From NCBI RefSeq assembly GCF_904846235.1, contig NZ_CAJGZN010000005.1, forward strand, positions 62,001 through 126,000: DNA of 64,000 nucleotides, read 5' to 3'. Shown here one piece after another: positions 46,492-56,029 of this stretch. A model generated the notes under the pieces. That model was not told the origin of the DNA. It saw nothing but the letters and a program-made list of their open reading frames with translations, and searched no databases. The stretch is from Psychrobacter immobilis. GTDB taxonomy: Bacteria > Pseudomonadota > Gammaproteobacteria > Pseudomonadales > Moraxellaceae. The translations under genes and the position numbers were made by a program. Numbering within the stretch: the first letter of the stretch is position 1; every line of letters begins with the position of its first letter.

Positions 46492-46665
46492 AAGTATCTC
46501 TTTTAAAGCAGCTGATGGCTTATTATTGAATGTATTGAGCCTGTTTTAATGCTTAACAGCTCATTTAGTGGCTACTTAAGCAATGTTGGTCAGCATAGCG
46601 TTTTGCAGGTACAATTAGAAACAACCGTTTCTTGTTTAAGATACAATTATTAATGGTATGAAATT

Positions 46666-47550
46666 ATGAATGGTATGAATCGGCTCGATATCAAGCAACT
46701 TAGAGTATTGCAGGCGCTACTTGATCTAAAAAACTTGTCGCAAGTCGCACGCAAAATGGGGCTGACCCAACAAGCCATCAGTGAGCAGTTACGCAAGTTA
46801 CGTGAGGTGTTTGATGATCGTTTGTTTATTCGTCAAGGCAATAGCATGGTGGCAACACCAAAAGCGCTATCGATGCAGCAACCTATTGACCATATATTAA
46901 AGCAGTTGGAAGATTTGTTAGAGCCAGAGATTTTTATGCCGCACACATACAAAGGCATATTTACGATTAGTGCGACTGACTATGCGACGCAGGCATTATT
47001 ACCGCAATTGTTTAATATTACGCGACGCGAAGCACCAGATTTGAAGTTAATCGTACGTGATTTTGCCTCAGACAATATCAATCAGCTGATTGCAGCAGGC
47101 GAGCTTGATTTGTTGATTACCTTCCCTGAATTTATCCCTGATAACTTATCATATGTGACTTTATTTGAAGAGCAACATTTATGCGTGACGGGTTGTGAAA
47201 ATACCTTTGCCACAGAGCCATTGACGCTGTCGCAAGTGGCTGCACACGCGCAGCTAGTCGTGTCACCCTCGCGTGCTAATTTACGCGGCTCTCATGATCA
47301 ATGGTTTGCAGAAAAAGGTCTAAAACGAAATATTGTGATGTCGGTTCCTAGCTTTTCGGCTGTACCAGATATTTTGCACACGACTGACATGATTGCGTTT
47401 TATCCTTCGCGATTATTGCCGAGCAATAAGGTCAAAGAACTTGAGGTGGAAGCATTGCCGCCTACTTTTAAGGTCATCGCAGCATGGCATCCACGTACTG
47501 CTGACAGTGGCATACATCGTTGGTTAATCGAGCAATTACGAAATCTATAA
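46666..47550 (+). CDS. LysR-family regulator, probable regulator of the alkene reductase
   Basis: 294-aa LysR with HTH QALLDLKNLSQVARKMGLTQQAISEQLRKL and effector domain including SATDYATQALLPQLF. Position divergent from the Old Yellow Enzyme gene (174-bp gap) suggests that target. Start at ATG 46666 or 46675; Shine-Dalgarno is weak at both. Confidence 0.9.
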   Translation: MNGMNRLDIKQLRVLQALLDLKNLSQVARKMGLTQQAISEQLRKLREVFDDRLFIRQGNSMVATPKALSMQQPIDHILKQLEDLLEPEIFMPHTYKGIFTISATDYATQALLPQLFNITRREAPDLKLIVRDFASDNINQLIAAGELDLLITFPEFIPDNLSYVTLFEEQHLCVTGCENTFATEPLTLSQVAAHAQLVVSPSRANLRGSHDQWFAEKGLKRNIVMSVPSFSAVPDILHTTDMIAFYPSRLLPSNKVKELEVEALPPTFKVIAAWHPRTADSGIHRWLIEQLRNL

Positions 47551-47714
47551 TAAGTAACTTAGCTATAGCCAACCTTGAAACGACATCGAACACTCTTAAA
47601 CTTGATGTAAGTATTATCTAGACTAAACATGGTTCTACACAAGATTCTAGACGGGTGCACATAATCACCTTAGTAACAGTTTCTTAAAATAACAGTCTTT
47701 TAAACATAGTTATC

Positions 47715-48626
47715 CTACGCAATACTCTCCAAATTGGGTATTAAATCATTACTGCTTATCACTTTATCAACATCAACAAACTCACCTTTACCCATGGCGC
47801 CAAGATTATAGTCTGCAAACTCATGATATAAAGTGACCACATCACCCATAATCAATAGTGCAGGGGTTGGCAGTTTTGCTTCAGCTTGCTGATCAGCGAT
47901 ATCACTTAATGTGCCGATAAGTACTTGCTGCGTTGGCATACTGGCATGACTAATGATAGCAAAAGGCGTTTCGCTGTCACGTCCGCCTGCTATCAACCCT
48001 TGTGTCATCTCATGCAAACGGTGCAAACCCATGTAAAACACAACTGTCTGGCTGCTGTCCATTAGCTCACTATAATCGTTATTAGGCGCGCCATTTTTTT
48101 TGCAAGCAGTAACAAACTTGACCGATTGAGCATGGTCACGGTGCGTTAGTGGAATTCCTGTACGGCTAGCAGCGGCACTGGCGGCAGTAATACCTGGAAT
48201 AGACTCAAAATGAATGCCATGACGTACCACTTCCTGTAGCTCTTCGCCGCCGCGTCCAAAAATAAAAGGGTCGCCACCTTTTAAGCGAACCACCATCTTA
48301 CCTGCCAGCGCGTGTTTGACCAGTAGCTCGTTAATACTTTCTTGTGGCAATGCATGATTGGCGCGGCGCTTACCAACGAATATTTTTTCAGCCGTGCTCG
48401 CGCACATATCCAAAATATCCTCAGACACCAGACTGTCGTATAACACTACCTCTGCGCGCTGCATTACTCGCCACGCTTTTAATGTTAATAGCTCAGGGTC
48501 ACCAGATCCTGCGCCAATCAGATGCACAGTGCCTCTTTTGGTGCAAGTTTGCACGTTTTCTGCGCAGTGTTGATCCATTAGCTGATAGGTCTCATGCATT
48601 GAGGTAGCGGCAGATATATTGGTCAT
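47715..48626 (-). CDS. cobA: CobA/SUMT, uroporphyrinogen-III C-methyltransferase
   Basis: 303-aa methyltransferase that makes precorrin-2, the siroheme precursor, with SAM. Motifs: VHLIGAGSGDPELLTLKAWR, VVLYDSLVS, VVRLKGGDPFIFGRGGEE, and PGITAASAAASRTGIPLTHRD. ATG 48626 is preferred to 48689 because AGGAG lies eight bases upstream and the longer start adds a hydrophobic leader not seen in the family. It supplies siroheme for NirB; it lies 157 bases after the nitrate reductase gene on the same strand. Confidence 0.93.
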   Translation of the reverse strand: MTNISAATSMHETYQLMDQHCAENVQTCTKRGTVHLIGAGSGDPELLTLKAWRVMQRAEVVLYDSLVSEDILDMCASTAEKIFVGKRRANHALPQESINELLVKHALAGKMVVRLKGGDPFIFGRGGEELQEVVRHGIHFESIPGITAASAAASRTGIPLTHRDHAQSVKFVTACKKNGAPNNDYSELMDSSQTVVFYMGLHRLHEMTQGLIAGGRDSETPFAIISHASMPTQQVLIGTLSDIADQQAEAKLPTPALLIMGDVVTLYHEFADYNLGAMGKGEFVDVDKVISSNDLIPNLESIA

Positions 48627-48783
48627 GGTGGTGACTCCTGATAACAGCGTGAATACAGCAAAATGGGCAACCACAAGCAAAGTTGTCAATAAACCCCTAC
48701 CCTAAAATGGCTTATTGTTCATAACACAACACTCAACCAGTAATTGCATATAAAAGGCTGCAAGCGACGTGCCATAACATCAT

Positions 48784-51700
48784 TTAAGCTTGTGCCAATG
48801 GGCCGCATTCTGCGATTAATGCGTTAATTTGCCCCACGCAAGAGCCACAATTGGTACCTGCTCGGCACTGCTTACCCACTGCCGTCGCACTAATACAACC
48901 ATGCTGTGTGATAGCGTTGAGAATGGTATTTTTTCCAACTGACATACATGAGCACACTAAAGGTCCTGGATCAACATAGCCGCTGGCAGGCCGCCCCGCT
49001 AGCAACCATTTATATCGTTGATTAACAGGTATTTGACTAGTATCCGTAAAGCAGCTATCGAGCCAACGTACACTCGGTAATTGCTTTTGCGTTGGAGCAA
49101 CATAAATAGCCATAATCAGTTGTGTGCTGGGTCTCTCATCATCAGATGACCCACTATTTATGGCAGCGTTATTTGAGTCCGTCTCAGGCGCAGATTGCGT
49201 CACAATAAAACGCAATTGATTCTGTACATTATCGACCGTAAACGCCGTATGCATGACACGCTCTTGACAGTTTGGCTGTGATAATGATTGCATAGAGGCC
49301 ATAAACTGCTGCCAAAACTCGGGGCACGCTAAGGTACTGCTAGCCTCCACCATCGGGCTAGCGAGATTTATCAAGACACTGTTATTTTGATGACTCAAAC
49401 TCCAAGTAAGTGCAGGTAATGCCTCTGGCAAAATATTATTCGAATGTGCTTCGCATTTTGTTTCAGACAATTCTTTCTCTGACGATTGCGCAGAAAAATT
49501 GGCCAAAATAGTACGTAGTTGCACTATAACGGCGTCTTGCCACTCAGGATGCACCAAAATCTTGCCAAATGATTGCATAGGAACGGACGTGACACTGATC
49601 GCCGAATTTTTGAGCTCTGGCTGCCCTGAATGTGGATCGACGACTGTTGGAATAAGGGGACCTACCCGAGCAAAGCTAGCAAAAGCATTGCTCCAATGCA
49701 TGGGCATAAACGCATCACCAACGCGCAACGTATCGCTAATGGCAACTTGCGCCATTACGGTACTTGCGGGCTCGTTGCCATCCCTAGCCGTACTCATCGC
49801 GATATCAATGACTATGCCATTATTGGTCACGCCGTTCTCATAACTTTCATACTTTCCGTAGTTTTCATACCTACGATGCAGTTGCACAAAATCATTGTCT
49901 TGAACACCTAGCTGCCGTGCATCATTAGGATGTATGGTCAGTGTCGGTACTGGCTGATGTTGATTTAACTGCGATGCAAGGCCAGTGCGAGTCATGGTGT
50001 GCCATTGATCACGCAGCCTGCCAGTAATCAGGCGTACATGAAACACTTCGTTTTCAGATTGAGTATCATACTCAACCTCGTGTTTAGAGGGTGTTCGATT
50101 ATCAACAATCAGTTGGGGTTTTTGCCTGCTTTGATATCGATGCACATTAGCTACGCTCGCTTCATTAGAGGGTGTAATAGCGATTAACTGTGACTTAGTA
50201 ATAGTAGCAGCGGAATTAATAATCTCGTTTTCTAAAGGTTTTATCTTATCAATCATAGAGATACGCGTGCCACCCCATTGAAACGGTAGCATCTCTTCGT
50301 ATGCTTGCTGACTGAGTACGATTGGCTGATGTATTTGATTGCCGTTCTGGTTAATATGCTGGCTAATATATTGTTGAGCAGGTTTATCGGCTGGTACCTC
50401 ATCTGTCATTAAAGCAGACAAGTCTTTGCTAAGGTTCAGATAACGAGGGTAATTCTTATTAGAGTGAGATGTTCTGTGGCTATGCGTATTACCATCAGCG
50501 GTCAATGCCACATGCTCATTAAATATCTCGCTAGGATGTTGGTAATCAAACCCCGTTAATCCCATTCGTGTGGCAACTTGAGACAGTATCCACCAATCTG
50601 GTTTGGCAAGCCCTGCTGCAGGCATTAATGTCCGCTGCCGAGAGATACGCCGTTCAGAATTGGTGACCGTTCCAGATTTTTCACCCCACCCTTGAGCAGG
50701 CAGTACAATGTCGGCACACTTTACCGTATCACTGTCTACCGAGCAATCAGAGACAATTACCAAATCACATGCAGCAAGCGCTTGACGAAAATTATCCGCA
50801 TCTGGCAAGCTGACCACAGGGTTGGTGGCCATAATCCAAATGGCCTTGATACGACCATCCAATATGGCAGCGGCAGCATCGCAGGCTTTGACACCCACGT
50901 TTGGGGAGATAGGTTGAGGCGACTGCCAAAAGTCTGCCACAAGCTGACGATGATCGGCATTGTCTAGTTCTAAATGCGCCGCCAACAGATTTGCAAGGGC
51001 GCCGACTTCTCGTCCACCCATTGCATTAGGCTGTCCAGTAAGTGAAAACGGACTGGCCCCTACTTTGCCCACACGCCCCGTGAACAAATGGGTATTGGTA
51101 ATAGCATTGACCTTATCGGTTCCGCTTTGTGATTGATTAACGCCCATACTAAAGGCAGTGACTGTTTTATCAGTGGCGGCAACGCATTCATAGAACTGGC
51201 GGATACTATCTGCCGACACTTGGCAGGCGTGTGCAACTTTGTCAATGCTCCATGCTTTGGCAACATTCACCGCATCATCAACGCCCAAGCTTTGGTTAAC
51301 ATATTCATCATCTTGGCAACCCTGCTGATCTAGGTAATGCAGCAACCCATTATATAAATGTGTATCCGTACCCGCAGCAATTGGTAAATGCAAATCAGCA
51401 AATTCACAAGAGTCCGTACGGCGCGGGTCTATTACAATCAGTTTTTTATTAGGATTGGCTTTTTTGGCTGCTAAAAATCGACCAAACAAAATAGGATGGC
51501 ACCACGCCATATTGGAGCCTACCAGTACCAATAAATCACAAGCTTCCAAATCCTCGTAATTACCCGGCACAAGGTCTGCACCAAACGCACGTTTGTGCCC
51601 AGCTACTGCAGATGACATACACAGCCGAGAGTTGGAGTCGATGTTATTATTACCAATAAACCCTTTTATAAATTTGTTAGCCACGTAATAGTCTTCAGTC

Positions 51701-52275
51701 AGCAATTGACCTGAGACATAAAACATAATGCTGTCTCGCCCGTGTTTAGCGATAGTGTCATTTAAACGACTGGCTACGTCATCTAAAACGGTGTCCCAGT
51801 CTGTCTGATTTATAAGTGGCTTGTCGGATACGTCTATAGCATTGAAATCATTACCCAATTGCATAGGCTGATGCTGTTTCATGACTGCTTGCTTGTTTTG
51901 ATAATATGGCTCGGTCAAGCGGCGCGCAGTGCCCAGTGTTTGTGCTAGCGCACTCCCTTTGGAGCACAATTTACCAAAGTTAGCCGGATGCTCAGGATCT
52001 CCTTTAACGCTCAGCACCTCTGTCTCATTTACGCTCGCTAAAACACCGCATCCCACTCCGCAATAAGGGCACGTCGTGCGGATAGTAGTGATAGAGCTAT
52101 CAATCAAATCGCCATCAGAAGACGTCAGTGCTTTTTTTATATTTTTGGCAGCACTTATATCATGTGTTTCAATGACGCAGTCTGTTGCTTTTTGCACGCT
52201 ATTAGGTAGGCCGTTCGATTTATTAGCTGATACTACTTTGCTTGCAGCAGATTCATTGGCAATAGCGTCATTCAT
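48784..52275 (-). CDS. nasA: Assimilatory nitrate reductase catalytic subunit with C-terminal [2Fe-2S] domain
   Basis: 1163-aa cytoplasmic molybdopterin (bis-MGD) nitrate reductase. A 60-residue unrecognised N-terminal extension precedes the 4Fe-4S motif CPYCGVGCGVLA...LCSKG. Core blocks follow: MFYVSGQLLTEDYYV, SNSRLCMSSAVAG, TNPVVSLPD, GEKSGTVTNSERRISRQR. The last ~60 residues are a BFD-like [2Fe-2S] domain: CSCMSVGKNTI and CRAGTNCGSCVGQ. A long poorly conserved linker (about residues 650-720) adds to the length. ATG 52275 overlaps the upstream FAD gene stop by four bases. Confidence 0.93.
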   Translation of the reverse strand: MNDAIANESAASKVVSANKSNGLPNSVQKATDCVIETHDISAAKNIKKALTSSDGDLIDSSITTIRTTCPYCGVGCGVLASVNETEVLSVKGDPEHPANFGKLCSKGSALAQTLGTARRLTEPYYQNKQAVMKQHQPMQLGNDFNAIDVSDKPLINQTDWDTVLDDVASRLNDTIAKHGRDSIMFYVSGQLLTEDYYVANKFIKGFIGNNNIDSNSRLCMSSAVAGHKRAFGADLVPGNYEDLEACDLLVLVGSNMAWCHPILFGRFLAAKKANPNKKLIVIDPRRTDSCEFADLHLPIAAGTDTHLYNGLLHYLDQQGCQDDEYVNQSLGVDDAVNVAKAWSIDKVAHACQVSADSIRQFYECVAATDKTVTAFSMGVNQSQSGTDKVNAITNTHLFTGRVGKVGASPFSLTGQPNAMGGREVGALANLLAAHLELDNADHRQLVADFWQSPQPISPNVGVKACDAAAAILDGRIKAIWIMATNPVVSLPDADNFRQALAACDLVIVSDCSVDSDTVKCADIVLPAQGWGEKSGTVTNSERRISRQRTLMPAAGLAKPDWWILSQVATRMGLTGFDYQHPSEIFNEHVALTADGNTHSHRTSHSNKNYPRYLNLSKDLSALMTDEVPADKPAQQYISQHINQNGNQIHQPIVLSQQAYEEMLPFQWGGTRISMIDKIKPLENEIINSAATITKSQLIAITPSNEASVANVHRYQSRQKPQLIVDNRTPSKHEVEYDTQSENEVFHVRLITGRLRDQWHTMTRTGLASQLNQHQPVPTLTIHPNDARQLGVQDNDFVQLHRRYENYGKYESYENGVTNNGIVIDIAMSTARDGNEPASTVMAQVAISDTLRVGDAFMPMHWSNAFASFARVGPLIPTVVDPHSGQPELKNSAISVTSVPMQSFGKILVHPEWQDAVIVQLRTILANFSAQSSEKELSETKCEAHSNNILPEALPALTWSLSHQNNSVLINLASPMVEASSTLACPEFWQQFMASMQSLSQPNCQERVMHTAFTVDNVQNQLRFIVTQSAPETDSNNAAINSGSSDDERPSTQLIMAIYVAPTQKQLPSVRWLDSCFTDTSQIPVNQRYKWLLAGRPASGYVDPGPLVCSCMSVGKNTILNAITQHGCISATAVGKQCRAGTNCGSCVGQINALIAECGPLAQA

Positions 52276-53750
52276 AATGCATCCTCTAACAGTTCAGCCG
52301 CTTTATGATGATCGACGTTCTTGTCTGTCTCATTAAATTCTATATCTACTTCCGTAGTTGGCAAATTGTTAAGTGTGATTTCATCCAAATGACAATATGC
52401 CTCACCAAATATGAGTGTGTCTTTGATGGACGTAATATCAACGTTATCTATAATCAACTGGCTATAAAAGCTGCCATCGCTGGTGTCCCCATAAAGCACA
52501 GCACCAATGAGTTTGTTTTCTTTGAGGTACAGACAATGATAATGGTTTAATTCAGGCTGACGATATACGAGGGTTTCAACAGTATCAGCGGCTTCGTCAT
52601 CAAAAGCGATTTGCCCTGCAGAAAATGCCGACATACCAGATACTTTTAATTTTAATGACAACGGTTTGCTCACAAAAGAAACCCAGTGATCTGGTACGGC
52701 AGTTTTATTGTCTATCACATTTGTATCGTTTTTTATCAAAGCATCTTTTAAAACCGTGACCAACGTATCTACTTGTTGATTGACCGGCGCCACCATTCCA
52801 AATAGCTCGCCCTCTCGCTCTATACACTCACCAATCGCATAAACATTGGGACAACTGGTATGCATAAAATCATCGACCACAATACCGCGATTAACCTCGA
52901 GTCCGCTTTGCTTAGCAAGCGCTGTATTGGGTATCACACCCACTGCCATCACGATAAAATCGGCCGCTAGCATGCGCCCGTCTTTTAAAGATAGTCCGCA
53001 TACTTCTCCTGCGTCATTCATCTCAATGGCTTCAGTGTGTGCAGAAACCGCGAGACAAACCCCTCGGCGGCGGAGCTCGGCTTGCAAAAGTTCGGCGGCT
53101 GGCAGGTCTAATTGACGATTGAGGACATAACCATCCATATGAATGACCGTCATACTCGCGCCCTGTGCCGCTAACGCGCAGGCAGCCTCCAATCCCAGTA
53201 CGCCACCGCCAATCACCAAACCCGTTTTTCCTTGGCGGGCATAGTCCATCAGAGCGGTCACATCGGCAAGGTCTCGAAACACATGCACGCCCTTAGCCGT
53301 GTGATTGGGGAACGGAATGACTCGAGCAGTTGATCCTGTGGCCATTATTAACTTGGCATAGTTGAGTGTTTGCCCATCATCTAGCTCAATACACTGGCAC
53401 TTAGTATCTATTGTCTCTACTGCAACCCCAGCCAGCACGGTAATACCCAGCTGCTCATACTCTGAGTTGTCATATAAATAAGTATCTTCAAACGCTGTGT
53501 CGCCAGCCAATACTGGTGACAGCATAATGCGGTTATAGCCCACTTGCGGCTCTTTACTGATTAACGTAATTGGCAAACGGGCGGTGTCATCATTTGATTG
53601 CGTGCGAGCAAGCTCAATGGCAAAACGACTGCCTGCCATGCCCGCTCCGATAATAACGATGCCAGCGTTTTTTTGATGGTCTGATGCTAAGGCGTGAGTG
53701 TTGGTATGAGTATCTACCCTAGTGGAGGCTTGCGACATAGATAGCGACAT
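52272..53750 (-). CDS. nasB: FAD/NAD(P)H-dependent reductase partner of nitrate reductase (NasB-like)
   Basis: 492-aa pyridine nucleotide-disulfide-type flavoprotein resembling the N-terminal half of NirB. FAD motif IVIIGAGMAGSRFAIEL; NAD motif LVIGGGVLGLEAACAL; ATGSTARVIPFP; AIGECIEREGELFG. The C-terminal region (YCLYLKENKLIGAVLYGDT-like) is also NirB-like, but there is no siroheme domain and no BFD cysteine set; the BFD domain is instead on the nitrate reductase. ATG 53750 is preferred to 53840, which would overlap the kinase gene. It would pass electrons from NAD(P)H to NasA. Confidence 0.88.
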   Translation of the reverse strand: MSLSMSQASTRVDTHTNTHALASDHQKNAGIVIIGAGMAGSRFAIELARTQSNDDTARLPITLISKEPQVGYNRIMLSPVLAGDTAFEDTYLYDNSEYEQLGITVLAGVAVETIDTKCQCIELDDGQTLNYAKLIMATGSTARVIPFPNHTAKGVHVFRDLADVTALMDYARQGKTGLVIGGGVLGLEAACALAAQGASMTVIHMDGYVLNRQLDLPAAELLQAELRRRGVCLAVSAHTEAIEMNDAGEVCGLSLKDGRMLAADFIVMAVGVIPNTALAKQSGLEVNRGIVVDDFMHTSCPNVYAIGECIEREGELFGMVAPVNQQVDTLVTVLKDALIKNDTNVIDNKTAVPDHWVSFVSKPLSLKLKVSGMSAFSAGQIAFDDEAADTVETLVYRQPELNHYHCLYLKENKLIGAVLYGDTSDGSFYSQLIIDNVDITSIKDTLIFGEAYCHLDEITLNNLPTTEVDIEFNETDKNVDHHKAAELLEDAL

Positions 53751-53802
53751 AAACAGAAAATTCCTTAGCCGCGCGGAGCAGCATTGAATGCAAAACAGCG
53801 TG

Positions 53803-56013
53803 TCATGAAAAGTACGCCAACAACAATAAAATGATGACAAACTCTATGAAGCAAATGCCATGCCATACTAGTAGAGGGTTACGCTTAATGAGAGGCTCTG
53901 GGTCGCGGCTGTGCGCCTTATTATCGGGGTTAAAATCTTGTAAAAACTCACCAATGGCTTGATAGCGCGCGTTAGTATTGACATGCAGCGCACGCATGAG
54001 TGCCTGTTGGCTGGTGTCAGGTACGTTCTGTTGCCGTAGCGGCTGCGCGGGCATCATTAGTGTTTGGTTTGGCATCATTAGTGTTTGGTTTGGCATCATT
54101 AGTGTTTGGGTATTAAATGGCAATTGCCCCGTCAGCAGTTCATAACCAATCACTGCAATCGAGAACAAGTCAGAATGCACGCCTTTTGGTGCATCGGTGT
54201 AATATTCTGGTGCAGCATAGTGCAAATCACCATTTGGTGGTCGGGTGCTGTCTTTTAAGATAGAGGAACTGGCGGAACCAAAATCAATCAGTTTGACGGC
54301 GCCTGATTTGGTTAAAAGAATGTTTTCGGGTTTGATGTCTTGATGCAACAGATAGTTGCGATGCATGACTCGAACCGCCATGCCAATTTTGGTGAGTAAA
54401 TCAAAGGTTTGCCACACATCACAAGGCTCATGACGATCCATAAAGTCCCGTAGACTCTCACCGGCGATATATTCAGTCAAATGATATAAGTATGTGGTAC
54501 TTGCTGGTACTGGATAGTAACGCAGCAGCCCCGACTCACTGAGCCCAGAACCCACATTATGACCACTATTGTTGGATGCAGGATTGACAGACAATCGATT
54601 GGGATCAGCTTGATTGTAAGCCGACTCTCCTGCGCGGCGATGTTTTGATAGGCTCAAACCGATTTTACGTTCTTTTAGAAAATCACGCAGATAGTGACCA
54701 TCGGCAACAGAGTCTAAACTGGGTGATTTTAGAACAAAGTCATGATTGTATTCATCTTGCACCCAGTACACGTGACTGCGAGCCGTACGAGCAATGATAC
54801 CAATCACAGTAAAACCATCAATATGATCGCCTATCTGTAAATCGGTTGGCAGCTGGTAGCGATTCACATCATGTATGACCGTATCCAGATTATCAAAGTC
54901 AATGCCATCAAAATGACCAATACCCTTTGAGCCATTGATAGAAGTAAAATGGGCTGATCGTGTGTTCATACTCAGCATGACCATGCTTAGATTATCATGA
55001 CTGCCTGCACTAAAGGCTTGCTCGCACACGGCTTGACTGGTGTTAAACCCTAGCGGTAATTTGTGCGTGGTGGCCATCAACTGAAATATATCAGTCGCAC
55101 TGCTGCACAGCTCAAATTGCAACTCTGTGGGCTCTATATGCTCATAAACCCCATCTGTCATAATGGCCAAACATTCGTTTTGATGAAGGGTAAATACCGA
55201 TTGTTGTAGCTCTAACTGGCTATCTGCGCCGATAGCTGCAGCAAGCGCTCCTTTGTCTTGGCCGCGGTGCACGCGATGATCTTTGCTCAATACTGTCAGA
55301 CAATCTACCCCAACGCGGTATATTCGAGAGTCGCCTGTATGAAACAGGTGAATACGGTCACCGATACAGAGCAAGCCTGATAACGTAGACAACAACGGCG
55401 GTACCCGTTGATACGATTGAGGAAAATATAGAATATCGTTGGCTTTGTTGACTGCTGTTTTGATGATAGTGGCGACTTGATCATCATCAAAACTGATGGA
55501 TGACGTCTCATCTTGTGATTGTGCCAGTGCAGTCAACCCTAATGTGATTTTGTGAGCAATGGTATTCACTACCAGTCGACTTGCCTGTTTTGGAAACTGA
55601 CAAGCGCTGACCCCATCTGCCATCAGCACCAATAATGGGGCTGATGAGGACGGGTGAGATACTGCATGAGGCATTGAGCGATTAGCATTAGATGATTCTG
55701 CACCTGAGCATTGATAGGGCAAGCAGGTGGTGATAAGTAAGCTGTCTTGGTTTTCAGTCTTGCGACCTGCCATAGTGAAAAAATCAAGCCACCATAATGC
55801 AGTACTGGCATCAACAATATCCTTACTGTCACCAGTCTTATCAATAGCGTGGCTATCAATGCGCTGGCTGACATCGTTGGTAACAAACTGACCTGAGCCT
55901 ATTAGAGATGACGGATTGCCTGTATTAAAATGAACCGCCATCTCATCAGCGTTTTGGTACATATCACCATCCGCATTTTGACTATTGTTTCTATTGGCGT
56001 GTGCTATCGTCAT
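53803..56013 (-). CDS. Bifunctional PP2C phosphatase/Ser-Thr kinase, tail-anchored, in the nitrate operon
   Basis: 736-aa protein. Residues ~70-355 are a PP2C-type phosphatase (GRKTENQDS, LMADGVSA, HTGDSRIYRV, AIMTDGVYE, GSHDNLSMVML). Residues ~395-690 are a Hanks-type kinase: LKSPSL Lys, HQDIKPENILL with catalytic Asp, LIDFGSAS, and GDLHYAAPEYY. The glycine loop is weak (GIIARTARSHVYW). The final residues form one membrane helix (GICFIEFVIILLLLAYF). A heptad TLMMPNQ repeats three times near residue 660. It follows the transporter gene by 16 bases. Such fusions sit near nitrate transporters in related genomes; target unknown. Confidence 0.88.
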   Translation of the reverse strand: MTIAHANRNNSQNADGDMYQNADEMAVHFNTGNPSSLIGSGQFVTNDVSQRIDSHAIDKTGDSKDIVDASTALWWLDFFTMAGRKTENQDSLLITTCLPYQCSGAESSNANRSMPHAVSHPSSSAPLLVLMADGVSACQFPKQASRLVVNTIAHKITLGLTALAQSQDETSSISFDDDQVATIIKTAVNKANDILYFPQSYQRVPPLLSTLSGLLCIGDRIHLFHTGDSRIYRVGVDCLTVLSKDHRVHRGQDKGALAAAIGADSQLELQQSVFTLHQNECLAIMTDGVYEHIEPTELQFELCSSATDIFQLMATTHKLPLGFNTSQAVCEQAFSAGSHDNLSMVMLSMNTRSAHFTSINGSKGIGHFDGIDFDNLDTVIHDVNRYQLPTDLQIGDHIDGFTVIGIIARTARSHVYWVQDEYNHDFVLKSPSLDSVADGHYLRDFLKERKIGLSLSKHRRAGESAYNQADPNRLSVNPASNNSGHNVGSGLSESGLLRYYPVPASTTYLYHLTEYIAGESLRDFMDRHEPCDVWQTFDLLTKIGMAVRVMHRNYLLHQDIKPENILLTKSGAVKLIDFGSASSSILKDSTRPPNGDLHYAAPEYYTDAPKGVHSDLFSIAVIGYELLTGQLPFNTQTLMMPNQTLMMPNQTLMMPAQPLRQQNVPDTSQQALMRALHVNTNARYQAIGEFLQDFNPDNKAHSRDPEPLIKRNPLLVWHGICFIEFVIILLLLAYFS
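54053..54110 (-). repeat. 21-bp tandem repeat in the kinase linker
   Basis: Nearly three copies of CATCATTAGTGTTTGGTTTGG on the plus strand, giving in-frame TLMMPNQ units just C-terminal of the kinase domain. Confidence 0.8.
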
Positions 56014-56029
56014 CTGTCTTCACCCCGTA

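Noticed and set aside
53751..53840. Upstream extension of the FAD reductase gene
   Set aside because: It would overlap the kinase gene and adds a Cys/Phe-rich leader unlike the family; ATG 53750 is better.
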